From: Xanthomonas vesicatoria ATCC 35937
GTDB lineage: Bacteria; Pseudomonadota; Gammaproteobacteria; Xanthomonadales; Xanthomonadaceae
Reading direction: 5' to 3'
Length of the DNA: 64,000 bases
Assembly: GCF_001908725.1 (NCBI RefSeq)
Contig: NZ_CP018725.1
Span: 868,001-932,000, forward strand
Positions 29,727 to 39,588 of the stretch are shown one piece after another. Below the pieces are notes generated by a model. The model made no database searches. It was not told the origin of the DNA and saw nothing but the letters and a program-made list of their open reading frames with translations. The translations under genes and the position numbers were made by a program. The number at the start of each line of letters is the position of its first letter. Position 1 is the stretch's first letter.

Positions 29727-30865
29727 CGCAGCGTCTCCTGCGGGCGCGGCGTGCCCAGCGCACTGTGGTACTCGTCGATATAGCGCCCCACCACATGCTT
29801 CCAGTCGTAGCGGCTCACGTAGGACATCGATGCCGCACGACGCGCCGCAAAGTCGGCATCGGCCGTCAGTGCGAGCGCCTGCACCTGGTCGGCCGCCGCC
29901 TCGATCCTGTCGCGGTTGACGATCACGCCCTGCCCCGACTCGCTCGCCAGCCGCACGAACGGCGGGATATCGCTGAGGACGGGAATCAGGCCCGCACTCA
30001 TCGCCTCCACTGCGGCAATGCCGAAACCTTCATGGCGCGACAGGCACACGAAGAATTGCGCCTGCTGCATCAACGCGCGCAGCTGTTCTTGCGACGGCGA
30101 CATGCTCAACTGCACCTTGTCCTGCAAGCCGCGCTCGGCAATCGCCTTGCGCAAGTCGGCCTCGTTCAAATCGTATTCGCGGCCGGCGATGATCAACTGC
30201 CACTGCGGATCGCGCGCGAGCATCGCCTTCAGCAGTTCCAGCGTCTCGATCAGCCCCTTGTTGACCGACCAGCGCCCGAAATACAGCATCGTCCGACCCG
30301 GCGCGGCGGCACCCTGCCCCGCATATTTCTCCACGTCCACACCGTTTTCGATCACCCGCAAGCGGGCCGGCGATACCACCTTGGCAAACAGATCGCCATC
30401 GTTTTCGCTGGTTGCGATCACCCGCGAATACGCCAACGCTGAGGTGCGCGTAAGTGTCTGGAACCATAGTTGCTTCATGCGCGACGCATAGGCGGTGTGA
30501 AAGAACCCGCCGTGCGTGGACACCACCATCGGCTTGCCGTGCAGCGGCTTGGTCAACGCCAGATAGTCGTAGAAAAAATCGATTCCGTGTAGATGCACCA
30601 CATCGGCCGAACGAATCGCGCCCAGCACCGACGGCGCACACGGATAGCGCGACGAGCCCCGATAGCCAATTCGCCGGATCGGCAGACCTTGATGGGTCTC
30701 CTGCGGCGCAAGCTGCGCACCCGGATCGGTGAACACCCGATCCAGGGTCACCACTTCCACCGTATCGGCGCTGTTGGCCTGATGCTGGCGGGCAACGTTG
30801 AGAACGACCTCTTCCATGCCCCCGATCGAGGGGTGGAATTGGCGGACGACATGCACCACTTTCAT
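29723..30865 (-). CDS. gumH: GumH, alpha-1,3-mannosyltransferase (inner mannose)
   Basis: Transfers mannose from GDP-mannose to the cellobiose stem, making the first side-chain residue. The 380-aa GT4 enzyme starts MKVVHVVRQFHPSIGGMEE, with a GGxE-type N-terminal motif. It carries the EX7E donor motif in SRHEGFGIAAVEAMS and MLYFGRWSVNKGLIETLELL at the domain linker. It is 67 bp downstream of gumG and overlaps gumI. Confidence 0.96.
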   Translation of the reverse strand: MKVVHVVRQFHPSIGGMEEVVLNVARQHQANSADTVEVVTLDRVFTDPGAQLAPQETHQGLPIRRIGYRGSSRYPCAPSVLGAIRSADVVHLHGIDFFYDYLALTKPLHGKPMVVSTHGGFFHTAYASRMKQLWFQTLTRTSALAYSRVIATSENDGDLFAKVVSPARLRVIENGVDVEKYAGQGAAAPGRTMLYFGRWSVNKGLIETLELLKAMLARDPQWQLIIAGREYDLNEADLRKAIAERGLQDKVQLSMSPSQEQLRALMQQAQFFVCLSRHEGFGIAAVEAMSAGLIPVLSDIPPFVRLASESGQGVIVNRDRIEAAADQVQALALTADADFAARRAASMSYVSRYDWKHVVGRYIDEYHSALGTPRPQETLR

Positions 30866-30932
30866 TACGCCAATCTCCTGTGCCAGCCGCGCGCACGCAG
30901 GTGCCGCGACAGCTGATGATTCTTGAACTGCG

Positions 30933-32021
30933 TCATTGCTTCTTTAACCCCAACATCCATGGCGCGCTACGCACCAGCACCGCGCGCATCGGTACCGCGC
31001 AGGCAATCGCCACTGCGCTGAGCCCCATCGCCCACGCTGGGGTGCCGATGAGGCCGCGATCGATGATACCGGTGCGCGCAACCACGCTGGTGAGCACCAG
31101 AAACACCAGCGTATGCGTGCACAGAATCAGCAAGGTGTTAGTACCGACCCATTGCAGCCACTGCCAGTGCCGGACGAAATACGCAACGCACAGCGTCATT
31201 GCAGTGCCCAGCAGACTCACCAGCAGGAACAAGGCAGCCGATTGCCCGAACAGCAGGTTGTTTACGTCCACCTGCCCGTTCACACCGGCCAGCAACCACC
31301 ACGCCATTGCGATCAAGGGCAGCGCCACCGCCCACACCCATGCCCCGAACGCGCGCAGCGTATCGGCAAAGCGCGACAACCAGCCACCCATCGCAATAAA
31401 AAACAAGGCAATCGGCAGCACGTCCAACGCAAGCGGCAAGCGCAGCTGCAACGAGGGAAACCATCCCGCCCATGCCAAGACCACCGGCAAGCTGAGCACG
31501 GCTACCGCCGTGGTGCTCAACCGCGCACGCAGTGCAATGTAGGTCAGCGTTGTGACAAACAACGCCGGCAAAAACCACAAGGCCGGCAGCACATAGAGGC
31601 GCGCGCCATTGGCCCAGAGCACGCCAGGCAACGGGTCCCACCAAGCCCGCGCGCCGGCCTGCTGAAACGCATGATTGAGCACGGCCGTCAGCAGCCATAG
31701 CCCGTAGGCCACCAGGAAAAACGCCAGGTACGGCACCAACAAGGTCCGCGCCAGCTTTTGCACCGTCGACACATTCAAGCCGCGACGCCCGAAACGTTCG
31801 CCGACCCAGCCGGAGAGCACAAAAAACAACGGCACATGGAAGCTGTAGGCAAACAGTTTGTAGGCAGGCGGCATGCCACTCGCGTGCCCCAGCACCACCA
31901 GCACGATGGCCAGCGCCTTTGCCGCGTCGATCTGCCAATCGCGGGCCAGCGCAGGCGTCCGGCCGGGAGTCGCGACGACCTTGGCGCAAGCGGCTTGCGA
32001 GAGAGACGGCGCAGTCGTCAT
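30933..32021 (-). CDS. gumG: GumG, acetyltransferase acting on the outer mannose
   Basis: A membrane-bound acyltransferase-3 (OafA/WcaF-like) family protein of 362 aa that O-acetylates the terminal mannose of the side chain. Family motif residues are seen at DAAKALAIVLVVLGHASGMP and FSFHVPLFFVLSGWVGERF, with about 10 membrane helices. ATG 32021 (MTTAPSLSQ) is chosen because it lies 13 bp behind the gumF stop; an open frame continues upstream without relevant features. It is a tandem paralogue of gumF with equal length. Confidence 0.93.
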   Translation of the reverse strand: MTTAPSLSQAACAKVVATPGRTPALARDWQIDAAKALAIVLVVLGHASGMPPAYKLFAYSFHVPLFFVLSGWVGERFGRRGLNVSTVQKLARTLLVPYLAFFLVAYGLWLLTAVLNHAFQQAGARAWWDPLPGVLWANGARLYVLPALWFLPALFVTTLTYIALRARLSTTAVAVLSLPVVLAWAGWFPSLQLRLPLALDVLPIALFFIAMGGWLSRFADTLRAFGAWVWAVALPLIAMAWWLLAGVNGQVDVNNLLFGQSAALFLLVSLLGTAMTLCVAYFVRHWQWLQWVGTNTLLILCTHTLVFLVLTSVVARTGIIDRGLIGTPAWAMGLSAVAIACAVPMRAVLVRSAPWMLGLKKQ

Positions 32022-32034
32022 GCCGCAGTGCCGA

Positions 32035-33123
32035 TCATGCCGCCACCGCGCGCGCACCCAGGGTCCAGGGGGCAAAGCGCATCAACACCCAGCGCATGGG
32101 CACGCAGGCAGCCAGCGCAAACACCGTCACGAAGACCGCCCAACCCAGGCCCGGCCGCGCTGTACCAAATCCGCCCGCAACCGCGGCAACCCCGGACAGC
32201 ACGAAGAACACCAGCATATGCGTGCACAGGATCAGCAAGGTGTTGCGGCCAATCCACTGCACCCATGCCCAGCTCTGCACCAGCCGCGCCGCACAGATCA
32301 CCATCAACGACCCAAGCACTGCACCGAGCAAGAACACGGCATGGTCGCGCCCGAAGCCAAGCATGTTGACGTCGATACGACCGTTACGTTGTGCCAGCCA
32401 TGCAACTGCAACCGCCAATGCCACCGTCACCAGCGCACTGACCGGCAGCGAGGTCGGCAGGCGTGGCGACACGTAAATCAACAACGCACCCAGCGCGTAG
32501 AAGCACAACGACACCGGTAGCACATCGAGTCCAAAAAAAAGCCGCACTCCCTGCGCCGGGAACCAGTTCATCCAGAACCAGGCCAGCACCAATGTCGCAG
32601 CTGCAATCGCCAGCGGCGGCAGGACGCGCCGCAGCAACAAATAGCTCAGCACGGTCACCAGCATCACCGGCAAGAACCACAGTGGCGGTTGCACATACAG
32701 GTCCGGACCGATGCCGGTGAACAGCGAAACGATCGGCTCCCACCATGGGTGGCTTCCCCAGCGCGCGGCCTTCTCGCCGATGTTGCGGGTCAGCAGCCAG
32801 TACGCGTAGCCCGACAGATAGAACGTGATGTACGGCACCAGCAGACTGCGCGCGTGTCTGCTCACCGAGCGTCTGTCCAGTCCCGTGGTACGCGACGCAT
32901 AGCCGGCGGACAACCACCCGGACACCAAAAAGAACAGCGGCACGTGAAAGCTGTACGCAAACAAAGTCATGCCATGCGGCACGCCCTTGGCATGGCAGAA
33001 CACCACCAGCAAGATCGCGATCGCCTTGGCCGCATCGATCCGCGGATCGCGCGCCTTTCCACCGGCTGCGATCCGAACGCCCGCATCAGACGCAATCGAC
33101 GACGGCGCCACCGCCGCGCTCAT
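32035..33123 (-). CDS. gumF: GumF, acetyltransferase acting on the inner mannose
   Basis: A 362-aa acyltransferase-3 family integral membrane protein that acetylates the inner mannose of the xanthan side chain. The N-terminal motif IDAAKAIAILLVVFCHAKGVPHG carries the conserved His, followed by YSFHVPLFFLVSGWLSAGY and hydrophobic helices throughout. Its start ATG overlaps the gumE stop (ATGA). It is highly similar in layout to GumG, so the pair arose by duplication. Confidence 0.93.
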   Translation of the reverse strand: MSAAVAPSSIASDAGVRIAAGGKARDPRIDAAKAIAILLVVFCHAKGVPHGMTLFAYSFHVPLFFLVSGWLSAGYASRTTGLDRRSVSRHARSLLVPYITFYLSGYAYWLLTRNIGEKAARWGSHPWWEPIVSLFTGIGPDLYVQPPLWFLPVMLVTVLSYLLLRRVLPPLAIAAATLVLAWFWMNWFPAQGVRLFFGLDVLPVSLCFYALGALLIYVSPRLPTSLPVSALVTVALAVAVAWLAQRNGRIDVNMLGFGRDHAVFLLGAVLGSLMVICAARLVQSWAWVQWIGRNTLLILCTHMLVFFVLSGVAAVAGGFGTARPGLGWAVFVTVFALAACVPMRWVLMRFAPWTLGARAVAA

Positions 33124-34421
33124 CGCCCCGCTCCCGCAGGCAATGGCAGCTGCGCGCCATCAGCCGTTGGATCATCCTTGATCGAAGGAGTGGAGGCTGC
33201 CGACGCAGACCAGGTCGGGCGCATATGCCACAGGCAGCCGCACACGAACCACCACAGCGCCGAGGTCTTGATCGAGAAGTAGCCGTTGGACACCAACAGG
33301 CTCAGCGCAAACGCAAAGATGGCCAGATTCTTAAATAGCTGACCTTCCTTGCTGGGCATCAGCAACAGGAACGAATACGACAACAGGAATGCCAGCACCC
33401 CGACGATCGACTGCGACGCGATGAAATACGAAATGCCGCTGTCGAAGTAACGGTAGGCCTGCGCAAAATCCAGCCCCAACCAGGACTCAAACGACAGGTT
33501 GTTCATCGAGTAAACGGTGAAAAATACCCGGCCCATGGTGGTGTCTTGATATGCCGTGATCCCGGTGACCCACACCAGCAGCCACGCACTCATGATCACC
33601 AGCAGGAACACCAGAAATGCCAGTCGCTGATCCAGCCGTTTCAACAGCGGCGTCAGCAACACCATCAACACGCAGGTACCGGCCGCCAATCGTCCATCCG
33701 AGGCAACGATCATGAAGCCGATCAAACCCACCGATAGGACCAGCGCCGCCGGCCGCATCCAACGCCAGAACACCAGCACGATGGCCGTAAAAAAGCAGAT
33801 GTAGTTTCCCATCGTCACCGGCTCGATGAACATCGAAGAGGCACGCGGGAGATTTGACCCCGGCAGGAAGTTACGTTCACCCGGTCGCGTGGCGCTGACG
33901 AACAGGTTGCTGTCTTCGTTCCAGAACCCTTCGGCGCTCATGCCGCGCGCGTTGACGAAGAAGCTCTTCGGGTTGACCAGATCGCCATAGGCGCTTGGCA
34001 TTGCCAGTTCAAAAGCGGCAACCAGCGAGACGATGATGGTCATGCGGATGAACAACTTGGGCACCGAACCGGTGTACGCCGAGCCCAGCACTACAAACGC
34101 GAATACCACCAGGGCATCGCGGAAAAATTTCGGATCGATCTGCCAGTTCACCAGGAATCGCACGAACATCAACAGGACGATCAACCCAAGCCCACTGACG
34201 ATCAGTGCAATGCGTTTGCGGCTAAGCGAGCCCAGACCCAGCAAAAAGCACGCCGCGTAGACCATGAATTCAACGGCATAGGTGATCACCGGACGCACGG
34301 TGAACACGTTGGCATTGATCAGTGCCAGCACCAGGTTATAGCCCACGCCGACCAGCAGCGTCAGTTCAATCAGCAGGTTATGCCAACGAACGCGGGTTTC
34401 CTCGCTCATTCGAATCAGCAT
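33120..34421 (-). CDS. gumE: GumE, xanthan polymerase (Wzy type)
   Basis: Polymerises lipid-linked pentasaccharide units at the periplasmic face. The ~433-aa protein has about 12 predicted membrane helices, with a large periplasmic loop around residues 170-215 (NPKSFFVNARGMSAEGFW). Wzy proteins share topology rather than sequence, so the call rests on position and length as well as hydrophobicity. The start is uncertain: ATG 34421 is taken, with GTG 34427 and ATG 34409 in frame. The gap to gumD is 82 bp. Confidence 0.93.
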   Translation of the reverse strand: MLIRMSEETRVRWHNLLIELTLLVGVGYNLVLALINANVFTVRPVITYAVEFMVYAACFLLGLGSLSRKRIALIVSGLGLIVLLMFVRFLVNWQIDPKFFRDALVVFAFVVLGSAYTGSVPKLFIRMTIIVSLVAAFELAMPSAYGDLVNPKSFFVNARGMSAEGFWNEDSNLFVSATRPGERNFLPGSNLPRASSMFIEPVTMGNYICFFTAIVLVFWRWMRPAALVLSVGLIGFMIVASDGRLAAGTCVLMVLLTPLLKRLDQRLAFLVFLLVIMSAWLLVWVTGITAYQDTTMGRVFFTVYSMNNLSFESWLGLDFAQAYRYFDSGISYFIASQSIVGVLAFLLSYSFLLLMPSKEGQLFKNLAIFAFALSLLVSNGYFSIKTSALWWFVCGCLWHMRPTWSASAASTPSIKDDPTADGAQLPLPAGAGR

Positions 34422-34503
34422 GCACACACCCGCTTGAGAAAGTCGGCTGCACTGCAGCCGCCCGCGACGCCTGACGCGCCAGGTCCCACGCTCCCCGCCG
34501 TCA

Positions 34504-35958
34504 TCAGTAAGCGGTCTTCTGTCCGAGCACGCGCACGGCAGTCAGCACGATGATGCGGATATCCAGCCACAGCGACCAGCGACGGATGTAATCCAGATCG
34601 TACTGGATACGCTTTTTCATCGTCCGCAGCTCCGGGGTCTCGCCGCGGAAGCCGTTGACCTGCGCCCAACCGGTGATACCCGGCTTGACGTAGTGGCGTT
34701 GCATGTAATGGTTGATCAGTTTTTCGTAGTGCGTGTTGTGCTGCGCGGCATGGGGGCGCGGCCCCACAATCGACATGCTGCCACCCAGCACATTGAAGAT
34801 CTGCGGCAATTCATCCAGGCTGCTGCGACGCAGGAACGCACCGAAACGGGTGATGCGTGTGTCGTTCTTGGTCGCCTGCTGGATGGTGGTGCCGTGATCG
34901 TCATGCACGCGCATCGAGCGGAACTTGAACATGTAGAACTCGCGACCGCCCAGGCCGTGACGACGCTGGCGGAAGAACACCGGGCCCGGCGAGCTCATCT
35001 TGACACCGACGGCAATCGCAGCCATCAGCGGCCACAGACCCATCAGCGCGATCACAGCCAGGATCTTGTCCTGCAGGGCCTTGGCGACCACGAAGTAATT
35101 GTCGCGGTCCACGCCGCCCTGGCGCAGGTTGATCACCGGCGTATTGCCGATCTGCTCGCCGGACTGATTCAACAGACCGAAGTCGAACAGATCGGGCACC
35201 AGCTTCACGTTGATCGGGTAACGGTCCAGACGCTGCAGCAGCTGCTTGATGTGATCGCGCTCGCCCAGCGGCAACGAAATCCACACCTGCTCGACCTGAT
35301 TTTCCTTCAGGTAGTCGATCAGCGCGTCCGGCTCGCCCAGACACGGCAGCGACTGACGCTGCTCGGTCACGGCGATATCGTATGGCGTACGGAAGTAGCC
35401 AACCAGATTCATACCGACCCACGGATTGCGGCTCAGGTAGTGATTGATCTTCATCACCGGGTGACGCAGGCCAACCACCACCACGCGCTGGACGTCCACG
35501 CCTTGAGCACGCAGGTGGTTCAGGAAGCCGCGCAGCAAGGTGCGTGCAGCTACCAGGGACGCCAGACCACCGACGAACCACAAACCGATCCAGCCGCGCG
35601 AGACCTGCTCGCCCACCTGCACGATCAGCGCATGCACCGCAAACAGCGCGAACACGCCGCCAAAGGCACCGCCCAACACCATCAACTCGCTCAATAGTCC
35701 GCGACCGCGCCAGCTGCGATACAGCGGGAAGAGTGCAAAGCAGATCACCGAGTACAACAAGGTGGTGGCGATTGCGACCCGATATGGGGCCGCGGGCACC
35801 CAGGAACCGAACACGATCCGGTATGCGATCAAGCCCGACACGACCACCATGGTCAGGTCGAACACACGCAGCACCAGGTCAGCTGCTGCCGAGTACTTGG
35901 ACAACAATCGCGGCGAGGATGTCGTGTAAGTCGCGCTACTCAAGTCTGCCAAAAGCAT
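34504..35958 (-). CDS. gumD: GumD, undecaprenyl-phosphate glucose phosphotransferase
   Basis: Starts the xanthan unit by transferring glucose-1-phosphate from UDP-glucose to undecaprenyl phosphate. The 484-aa protein has several N-terminal membrane helices, a CoA-binding-like soluble middle, and the C-terminal PGT domain with [25 protein letters not shown] and [12 protein letters not shown]. The start ATG 35958 has GGAGG upstream and gives the published length. The 244-bp gap to gumC has no evident gene; whether it holds a secondary promoter cannot be told from sequence alone. Confidence 0.96.
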   Translation of the reverse strand: MLLADLSSATYTTSSPRLLSKYSAAADLVLRVFDLTMVVVSGLIAYRIVFGSWVPAAPYRVAIATTLLYSVICFALFPLYRSWRGRGLLSELMVLGGAFGGVFALFAVHALIVQVGEQVSRGWIGLWFVGGLASLVAARTLLRGFLNHLRAQGVDVQRVVVVGLRHPVMKINHYLSRNPWVGMNLVGYFRTPYDIAVTEQRQSLPCLGEPDALIDYLKENQVEQVWISLPLGERDHIKQLLQRLDRYPINVKLVPDLFDFGLLNQSGEQIGNTPVINLRQGGVDRDNYFVVAKALQDKILAVIALMGLWPLMAAIAVGVKMSSPGPVFFRQRRHGLGGREFYMFKFRSMRVHDDHGTTIQQATKNDTRITRFGAFLRRSSLDELPQIFNVLGGSMSIVGPRPHAAQHNTHYEKLINHYMQRHYVKPGITGWAQVNGFRGETPELRTMKKRIQYDLDYIRRWSLWLDIRIIVLTAVRVLGQKTAY

Positions 35959-36202
35959 GGGGATGTCCTCCAAACTCGATACGGCGCATGCGGGGGAACA
36001 TACGAATCGCACGCGAGCTTTCAATCATCTCCGCCGAGTGATCACCGCGGTAATACCTACCGACCCCAGATCACTCGACAGCCCTTTGTTTCAACAGAGA
36101 CAAACTTTCAAAACGAGGGAGCCCGAAACATACGGGATCCCACTTTTTCTACGCTGAATCGGTTGTCACTTTAATTAACCACTGTTTTGCAACATCACGA
36201 TG

Positions 36203-37627
36203 TCAGTTCAATCGCGTTTCCGGCCCATTGCCCCGCAGGAAGTAGCGCACAAGCGCCACGGCCAATCCAAGGAATACGCCAAAGATGAAGCCTAAAGCGA
36301 GGTTCAATTTGAGTTTCGGCGAAGTCTTCGACGTAGGCACATCTGCAGTGTCGACGATGGTCACGTTGTTGGCGCCGACGTTGCTCGCCACACCGATTTC
36401 CTTGTAGCGCTGCAGGAGCGCATCATAGAGCTGCCGGTTGGTGTCGACGTCGCGCTTGAGCATGTTGTAGCGAATGCTGCGGCTCTGCAGGTCGAGTTCG
36501 TTGGTACGCAAACCAGCGATGCGTTCGTTGAGCAACTGCTCCTGATGCACCGACGCGTCATAGGTCGCCTTGAGCGACTGGCGGACGTTGACGACCTCGC
36601 CGTTGATCTGCCGGCGCGACTCTTCGATCTGTGCCTTCAGGCGCTGCATTTCCGGGTAATCCGGCTTGAAGGTCGACAGCTTCTGCTGATATTCGCTGGT
36701 CAGGCGCACCTGCTCGCCGCGCAATGTCTGGATCAGCGGGCTACTCAACACCTGCGGCAACGACATGGCGTCGCCGGTGGAGGCCTGACGCCAGGCGGCC
36801 TCGGCCTTGATGCGCGCGTCCTGCGCCGATGCAAGCATCGCATTGAGATCGGTCAGGTTCTGCGCAGGCAACGACGGCTTGTCGTCGCCCACCGAGACGA
36901 TCTGCTCATCGGTCGAGTATGCAACCAGCGTCTTTTCCGAGTCTTCGACCTTGTCGCGCAATTGCTCCAGGCGCTCGGCAAGGAACTTGGTCGCGAACGA
37001 GGACGCCTTCATGCGGCGCTCCTGCGTGCTCACGATGAACACCTTCGGATAGGTGTTGGCGATCTTGGCCGCGAGCACCGGGTCCGGCGAATCGTAATTG
37101 ACGTAGACCAGGCGCGAATTGAGGATGGGCTCGACCACCAGACCTGCCAGCAAGGTGTCGGTCAGGCTGCGCTCGATGATGGCCTGGCGTGAATCCACAG
37201 ACTTGCCGGCTTCCGGGTTCTTGGCCGCGGCCTTTTCCAGCGCTTCCTCGACCTGTTGCTTGAACGCCGGCTCCTGGTCGAGCTTGGCTTCGCGAATCAC
37301 TGCACGTGCCAGCGAACGGCTCTGCAGCAGCTGGTACTGGGTCTGGTAGAAGTCGCGATCCTGCGGCGACTCGACCGGCATCAGATTGTCGACGTTCACC
37401 ACGTTGAGCGAATCACGCTCGATCTGCAGCGTGCTGGTGGCGCGATACTTTTCCGGCATCAGGAAGGTGATCACCAGCGCCAGCAGCACCGCTGCGATCG
37501 TGATCATGATGATCAGCCAGCGTTGCGACACAAGGGCACGCCAGTAGTCGAGCAAGCTGACGTCGGCCAGTTCGAGATGCCCATGACGCTGCGACGGCGA
37601 GGAACGATTGTCGGAATTCATACTCAT
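36203..37627 (-). CDS. gumC: GumC, Wzz/PCP-type chain-length and export protein
   Basis: A polysaccharide co-polymerase of the inner membrane that works with the GumB outer-membrane channel and sets chain length. The 474-aa product has transmembrane helices near the N-terminus (WLIIMITIAAVLLALVITF) and C-terminus (LALGFIFGVFLGLAVALVRYF). Between them lies a long periplasmic coiled-coil region (about 160-390) rich in heptads and Gln. It lacks a tyrosine kinase domain. The start at ATG 37627 overlaps the gumB stop (ATGA); ATG 37621 is another option. Confidence 0.94.
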   Translation of the reverse strand: MSMNSDNRSSPSQRHGHLELADVSLLDYWRALVSQRWLIIMITIAAVLLALVITFLMPEKYRATSTLQIERDSLNVVNVDNLMPVESPQDRDFYQTQYQLLQSRSLARAVIREAKLDQEPAFKQQVEEALEKAAAKNPEAGKSVDSRQAIIERSLTDTLLAGLVVEPILNSRLVYVNYDSPDPVLAAKIANTYPKVFIVSTQERRMKASSFATKFLAERLEQLRDKVEDSEKTLVAYSTDEQIVSVGDDKPSLPAQNLTDLNAMLASAQDARIKAEAAWRQASTGDAMSLPQVLSSPLIQTLRGEQVRLTSEYQQKLSTFKPDYPEMQRLKAQIEESRRQINGEVVNVRQSLKATYDASVHQEQLLNERIAGLRTNELDLQSRSIRYNMLKRDVDTNRQLYDALLQRYKEIGVASNVGANNVTIVDTADVPTSKTSPKLKLNLALGFIFGVFLGLAVALVRYFLRGNGPETRLN

Positions 37628-38322
37628 CGGTAAGCGCGCCACACCATCACTAAGGGGGTCAGTTCCAGCATGGTGCGCAACCAGACGCGCGCATCCGAGC
37701 GATACACCACGACGATGTCGCCACCGTAGATTTCAGGGTCAGGGTTGGCACCCTTCTCTATCTCGGTCAGGTCGAAGCGCGCGATCATCTTCTGCCCGTT
37801 GACCATGCGGAACACGATGACATTGCCGCGACTTGCCACGGTGCTGACGCCCTTGGCCTGCGCCACGGCCTGTTGCAGCGTCAGGTTGGAGCCGATCACC
37901 GGGTAGATGCCGGGCTCGGTGACGGCGCCGGTCACGGTCACGCGACGGCCATTGGATTCCTGCACGAACACCGACACCTGCGGATTCTGCAGGTAGCCGC
38001 CGCGGTAGCGATCGGCAACCATCTTTTCCAGCTCACCGACACCCATGCCGGCGGCGTTGACGTCGCCGATCAGCGGCAGCGAAATGTGGCCGTTCTGATC
38101 GATGCGGACCTGCCGTTCCAGATCGTCGACCTGAAACACCTTGACCAGCAGCAGGTCGCCTGGGGAGAGTCGATACTCGGGCTGCACCGCGGACATTGCC
38201 AGCGGATCGGGGAGAGGCAACGACGACGCCATCTCCTTCCCGGTGCTGCAAGCACCCAGGGCCATCGAGCAGATCAACGCCAGGCTGAGGCCTTGGCAAA
38301 ATCGTCCGATCAGTTTCTTCAT
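37624..38322 (-). CDS. gumB: GumB, outer-membrane polysaccharide export lipoprotein
   Basis: The first gene of the xanthan operon, encoding an OPX/Wza-like lipoprotein of 232 aa that forms the export channel. The signal peptide ends at lipobox LGAC (Cys25), then the polysaccharide export domain (EYRLSPGDLLLVKVFQ, HISLPLIGDV) and an SLBB/ligand domain (RRVTVTGAVTEPGIYPV, GNVIVFRMVNGQK). The length equals the known GumB. The start ATG 38322 has a weak GAGG about 17 nt upstream. Confidence 0.96.
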   Translation of the reverse strand: MKKLIGRFCQGLSLALICSMALGACSTGKEMASSLPLPDPLAMSAVQPEYRLSPGDLLLVKVFQVDDLERQVRIDQNGHISLPLIGDVNAAGMGVGELEKMVADRYRGGYLQNPQVSVFVQESNGRRVTVTGAVTEPGIYPVIGSNLTLQQAVAQAKGVSTVASRGNVIVFRMVNGQKMIARFDLTEIEKGANPDPEIYGGDIVVVYRSDARVWLRTMLELTPLVMVWRAYR

Positions 38323-38753
38323 GCGTGTGGCTGGCTGCCTCGGTTGGGTGGGACAGGAGCTCGCGCAGCATTCAACCGGCCAACACGCCAGCAAGAACGT
38401 ACGACAGAGAAATTCATCCCAGGAACATCGGGATCACGACAGGTATGACGTGTTGCACTGCACTATGGCACAGAAAGATCGCATCGCAAGACGCGGCACG
38501 CCATTTTTTTGACGGCGTTGGCCTATTGATTCAAGTTCGTCGTCGCCGCGTTAACAAACCGTGATCCACGTTCTAATCTGGAGCCAATGATTTGGAGTGA
38601 TTTCGGACACTTAGCATCGTTCCGTGATCCAAGTCCATACCGAACTGGAGCGCAGAAACTGGGCGCTGGCGTTCGGTTCATGCTGCAGTGCGATATGCCG
38701 ATCCGCATATCGAGCGAGCGCGGCCGGGACACAAAAATGCAATGTTGCGGCGC
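38323..38753 (-). promoter_or_regulatory. gumB upstream region (main gum promoter expected here)
   Basis: A 430-bp gap between the terminator after tRNA-Pro and gumB. By position it must contain the main gum operon promoter. A possible pair on the minus strand is TTGCGA (38489-38484) and CATAGT (38467-38462), spaced 16 nt. This is a weak candidate read by eye, not supported by data. No gene is evident. Confidence 0.35.
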
Positions 38754-38786
38754 AACAAAAAGCCCATGTCGGTCGGACATGGGCTT
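38754..38786 (-). terminator. Rho-independent terminator downstream of tRNA-Pro
   Basis: An 11-bp perfect stem (AAGCCCATGTC / GACATGGGCTT) with a 5-nt loop and a run of T on the minus strand, immediately past tRNA-Pro. It separates tRNA transcription from gum. Confidence 0.9.
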
Positions 38787-38792
38787 GATATT

Positions 38793-38869
38793 TGGTCGGG
38801 GTAGCCGGATTCGAACCGACGACCACTAGTCCCCCAGACTAGTGCGCTACCAGGCTGCGCTATACCCCG
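38793..38869 (-). tRNA. tRNA-Pro (GGG)
   Basis: A complete 77-nt cloverleaf with encoded CCA: acceptor CGGGGTA/TACCCCG, D stem GCGC/GCGC, anticodon stem CTAGT/ACTAG around loop CTGGGGG (anticodon GGG), T-arm GTCGG-TTCGAAT-CCGGC. It sits between the merR/ihfA block and gumB. Confidence 0.97.
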
Positions 38870-38930
38870 AAGATGCTGCATCCCGTCGCGAGGATGGCCT
38901 GCGATTATAGCGGCTTTATGAAACGTTTTC

Positions 38931-39287
38931 CTAGCGGCGAAGCAGCTGCAGCACTTCTTCCAGCTCCATGCGCACCTGCTTGATGATCTGATTGCTCAAC
39001 GCGGACTCGCTTTTGGCACCGTCGCCCTCCAACCGAAGACGCGCGCCGCCGATGGTGTAGCCCTGTTCGTAAAGCAGGCCGCGGATCTGCCGGACCATCA
39101 GCACATCGTGGCGTTGGTAGTAACGGCGGTTGCCGCGCCGCTTGACCGGCTCCAGGCTTGGAAATTCCGTTTCCCAGTAGCGCAACACATGCGGCTTGAC
39201 GTCGCACAGCTCGCTGACCTCACCGATGGTGAAGTAGCGCTTGGCCGGGATCGGCGGTAGCTCGCGATTACTGCCCGGATCCAGCAT
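38931..39287 (-). CDS. MerR family transcriptional regulator
   Basis: A 118-aa protein with the MerR-type winged helix at the N-terminus: [24 protein letters not shown] and [20 protein letters not shown] short C-terminal helix follows ([18 protein letters not shown]) with no Cys metal site, so it belongs to the small YcgE/CueR-unlike group usually found next to ihfA. It overlaps the end of ihfA by 20 bp, so it is translated from the same message. The effector is unknown. Confidence 0.9.
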   Translation of the reverse strand: MLDPGSNRELPPIPAKRYFTIGEVSELCDVKPHVLRYWETEFPSLEPVKRRGNRRYYQRHDVLMVRQIRGLLYEQGYTIGGARLRLEGDGAKSESALSNQIIKQVRMELEEVLQLLRR

Positions 39288-39567
39288 AAGCCTCCACCCG
39301 TTCCTTGAGCTTCTGGCCTGGGCGGAAGGTCACCACCGTGCGGGCCGAGATCGGAATTTCCTCACCGGTCTTGGGATTGCGACCGGGCCGTTGGTTCTTG
39401 GGCCGCAGATCGAAGTTGCCGAAACCCGACAACTTCACCTGACGACCCTGCTCCAGCGCATCGCGCAGCACATCGAAAAACGCGTCGACAAATTCCTTTG
39501 CCTCGCGCTTGTTCAGACCGACCTCGTCGAACAGACGTTCGGCCATCTCCGCTTTCGTCAATGCCAT
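39268..39567 (-). CDS. ihfA: Integration host factor subunit alpha
   Basis: A 99-aa DNA-bending nucleoid protein that pairs with IhfB and supports sigma-54 promoters, recombination and nucleoid structure. It matches the HU/IHF family in full: [13 protein letters not shown] at the start, [23 protein letters not shown] in the beta-arm with the Pro that intercalates DNA, and [14 protein letters not shown] at the end. It lies directly behind pheT, as in other gammaproteobacteria. The old name gumA refers to this gene. Confidence 0.97.
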   Translation of the reverse strand: MALTKAEMAERLFDEVGLNKREAKEFVDAFFDVLRDALEQGRQVKLSGFGNFDLRPKNQRPGRNPKTGEEIPISARTVVTFRPGQKLKERVEAYAGSGQ

Positions 39568-39588
39568 GCCAATCCCCTGATTACCACC

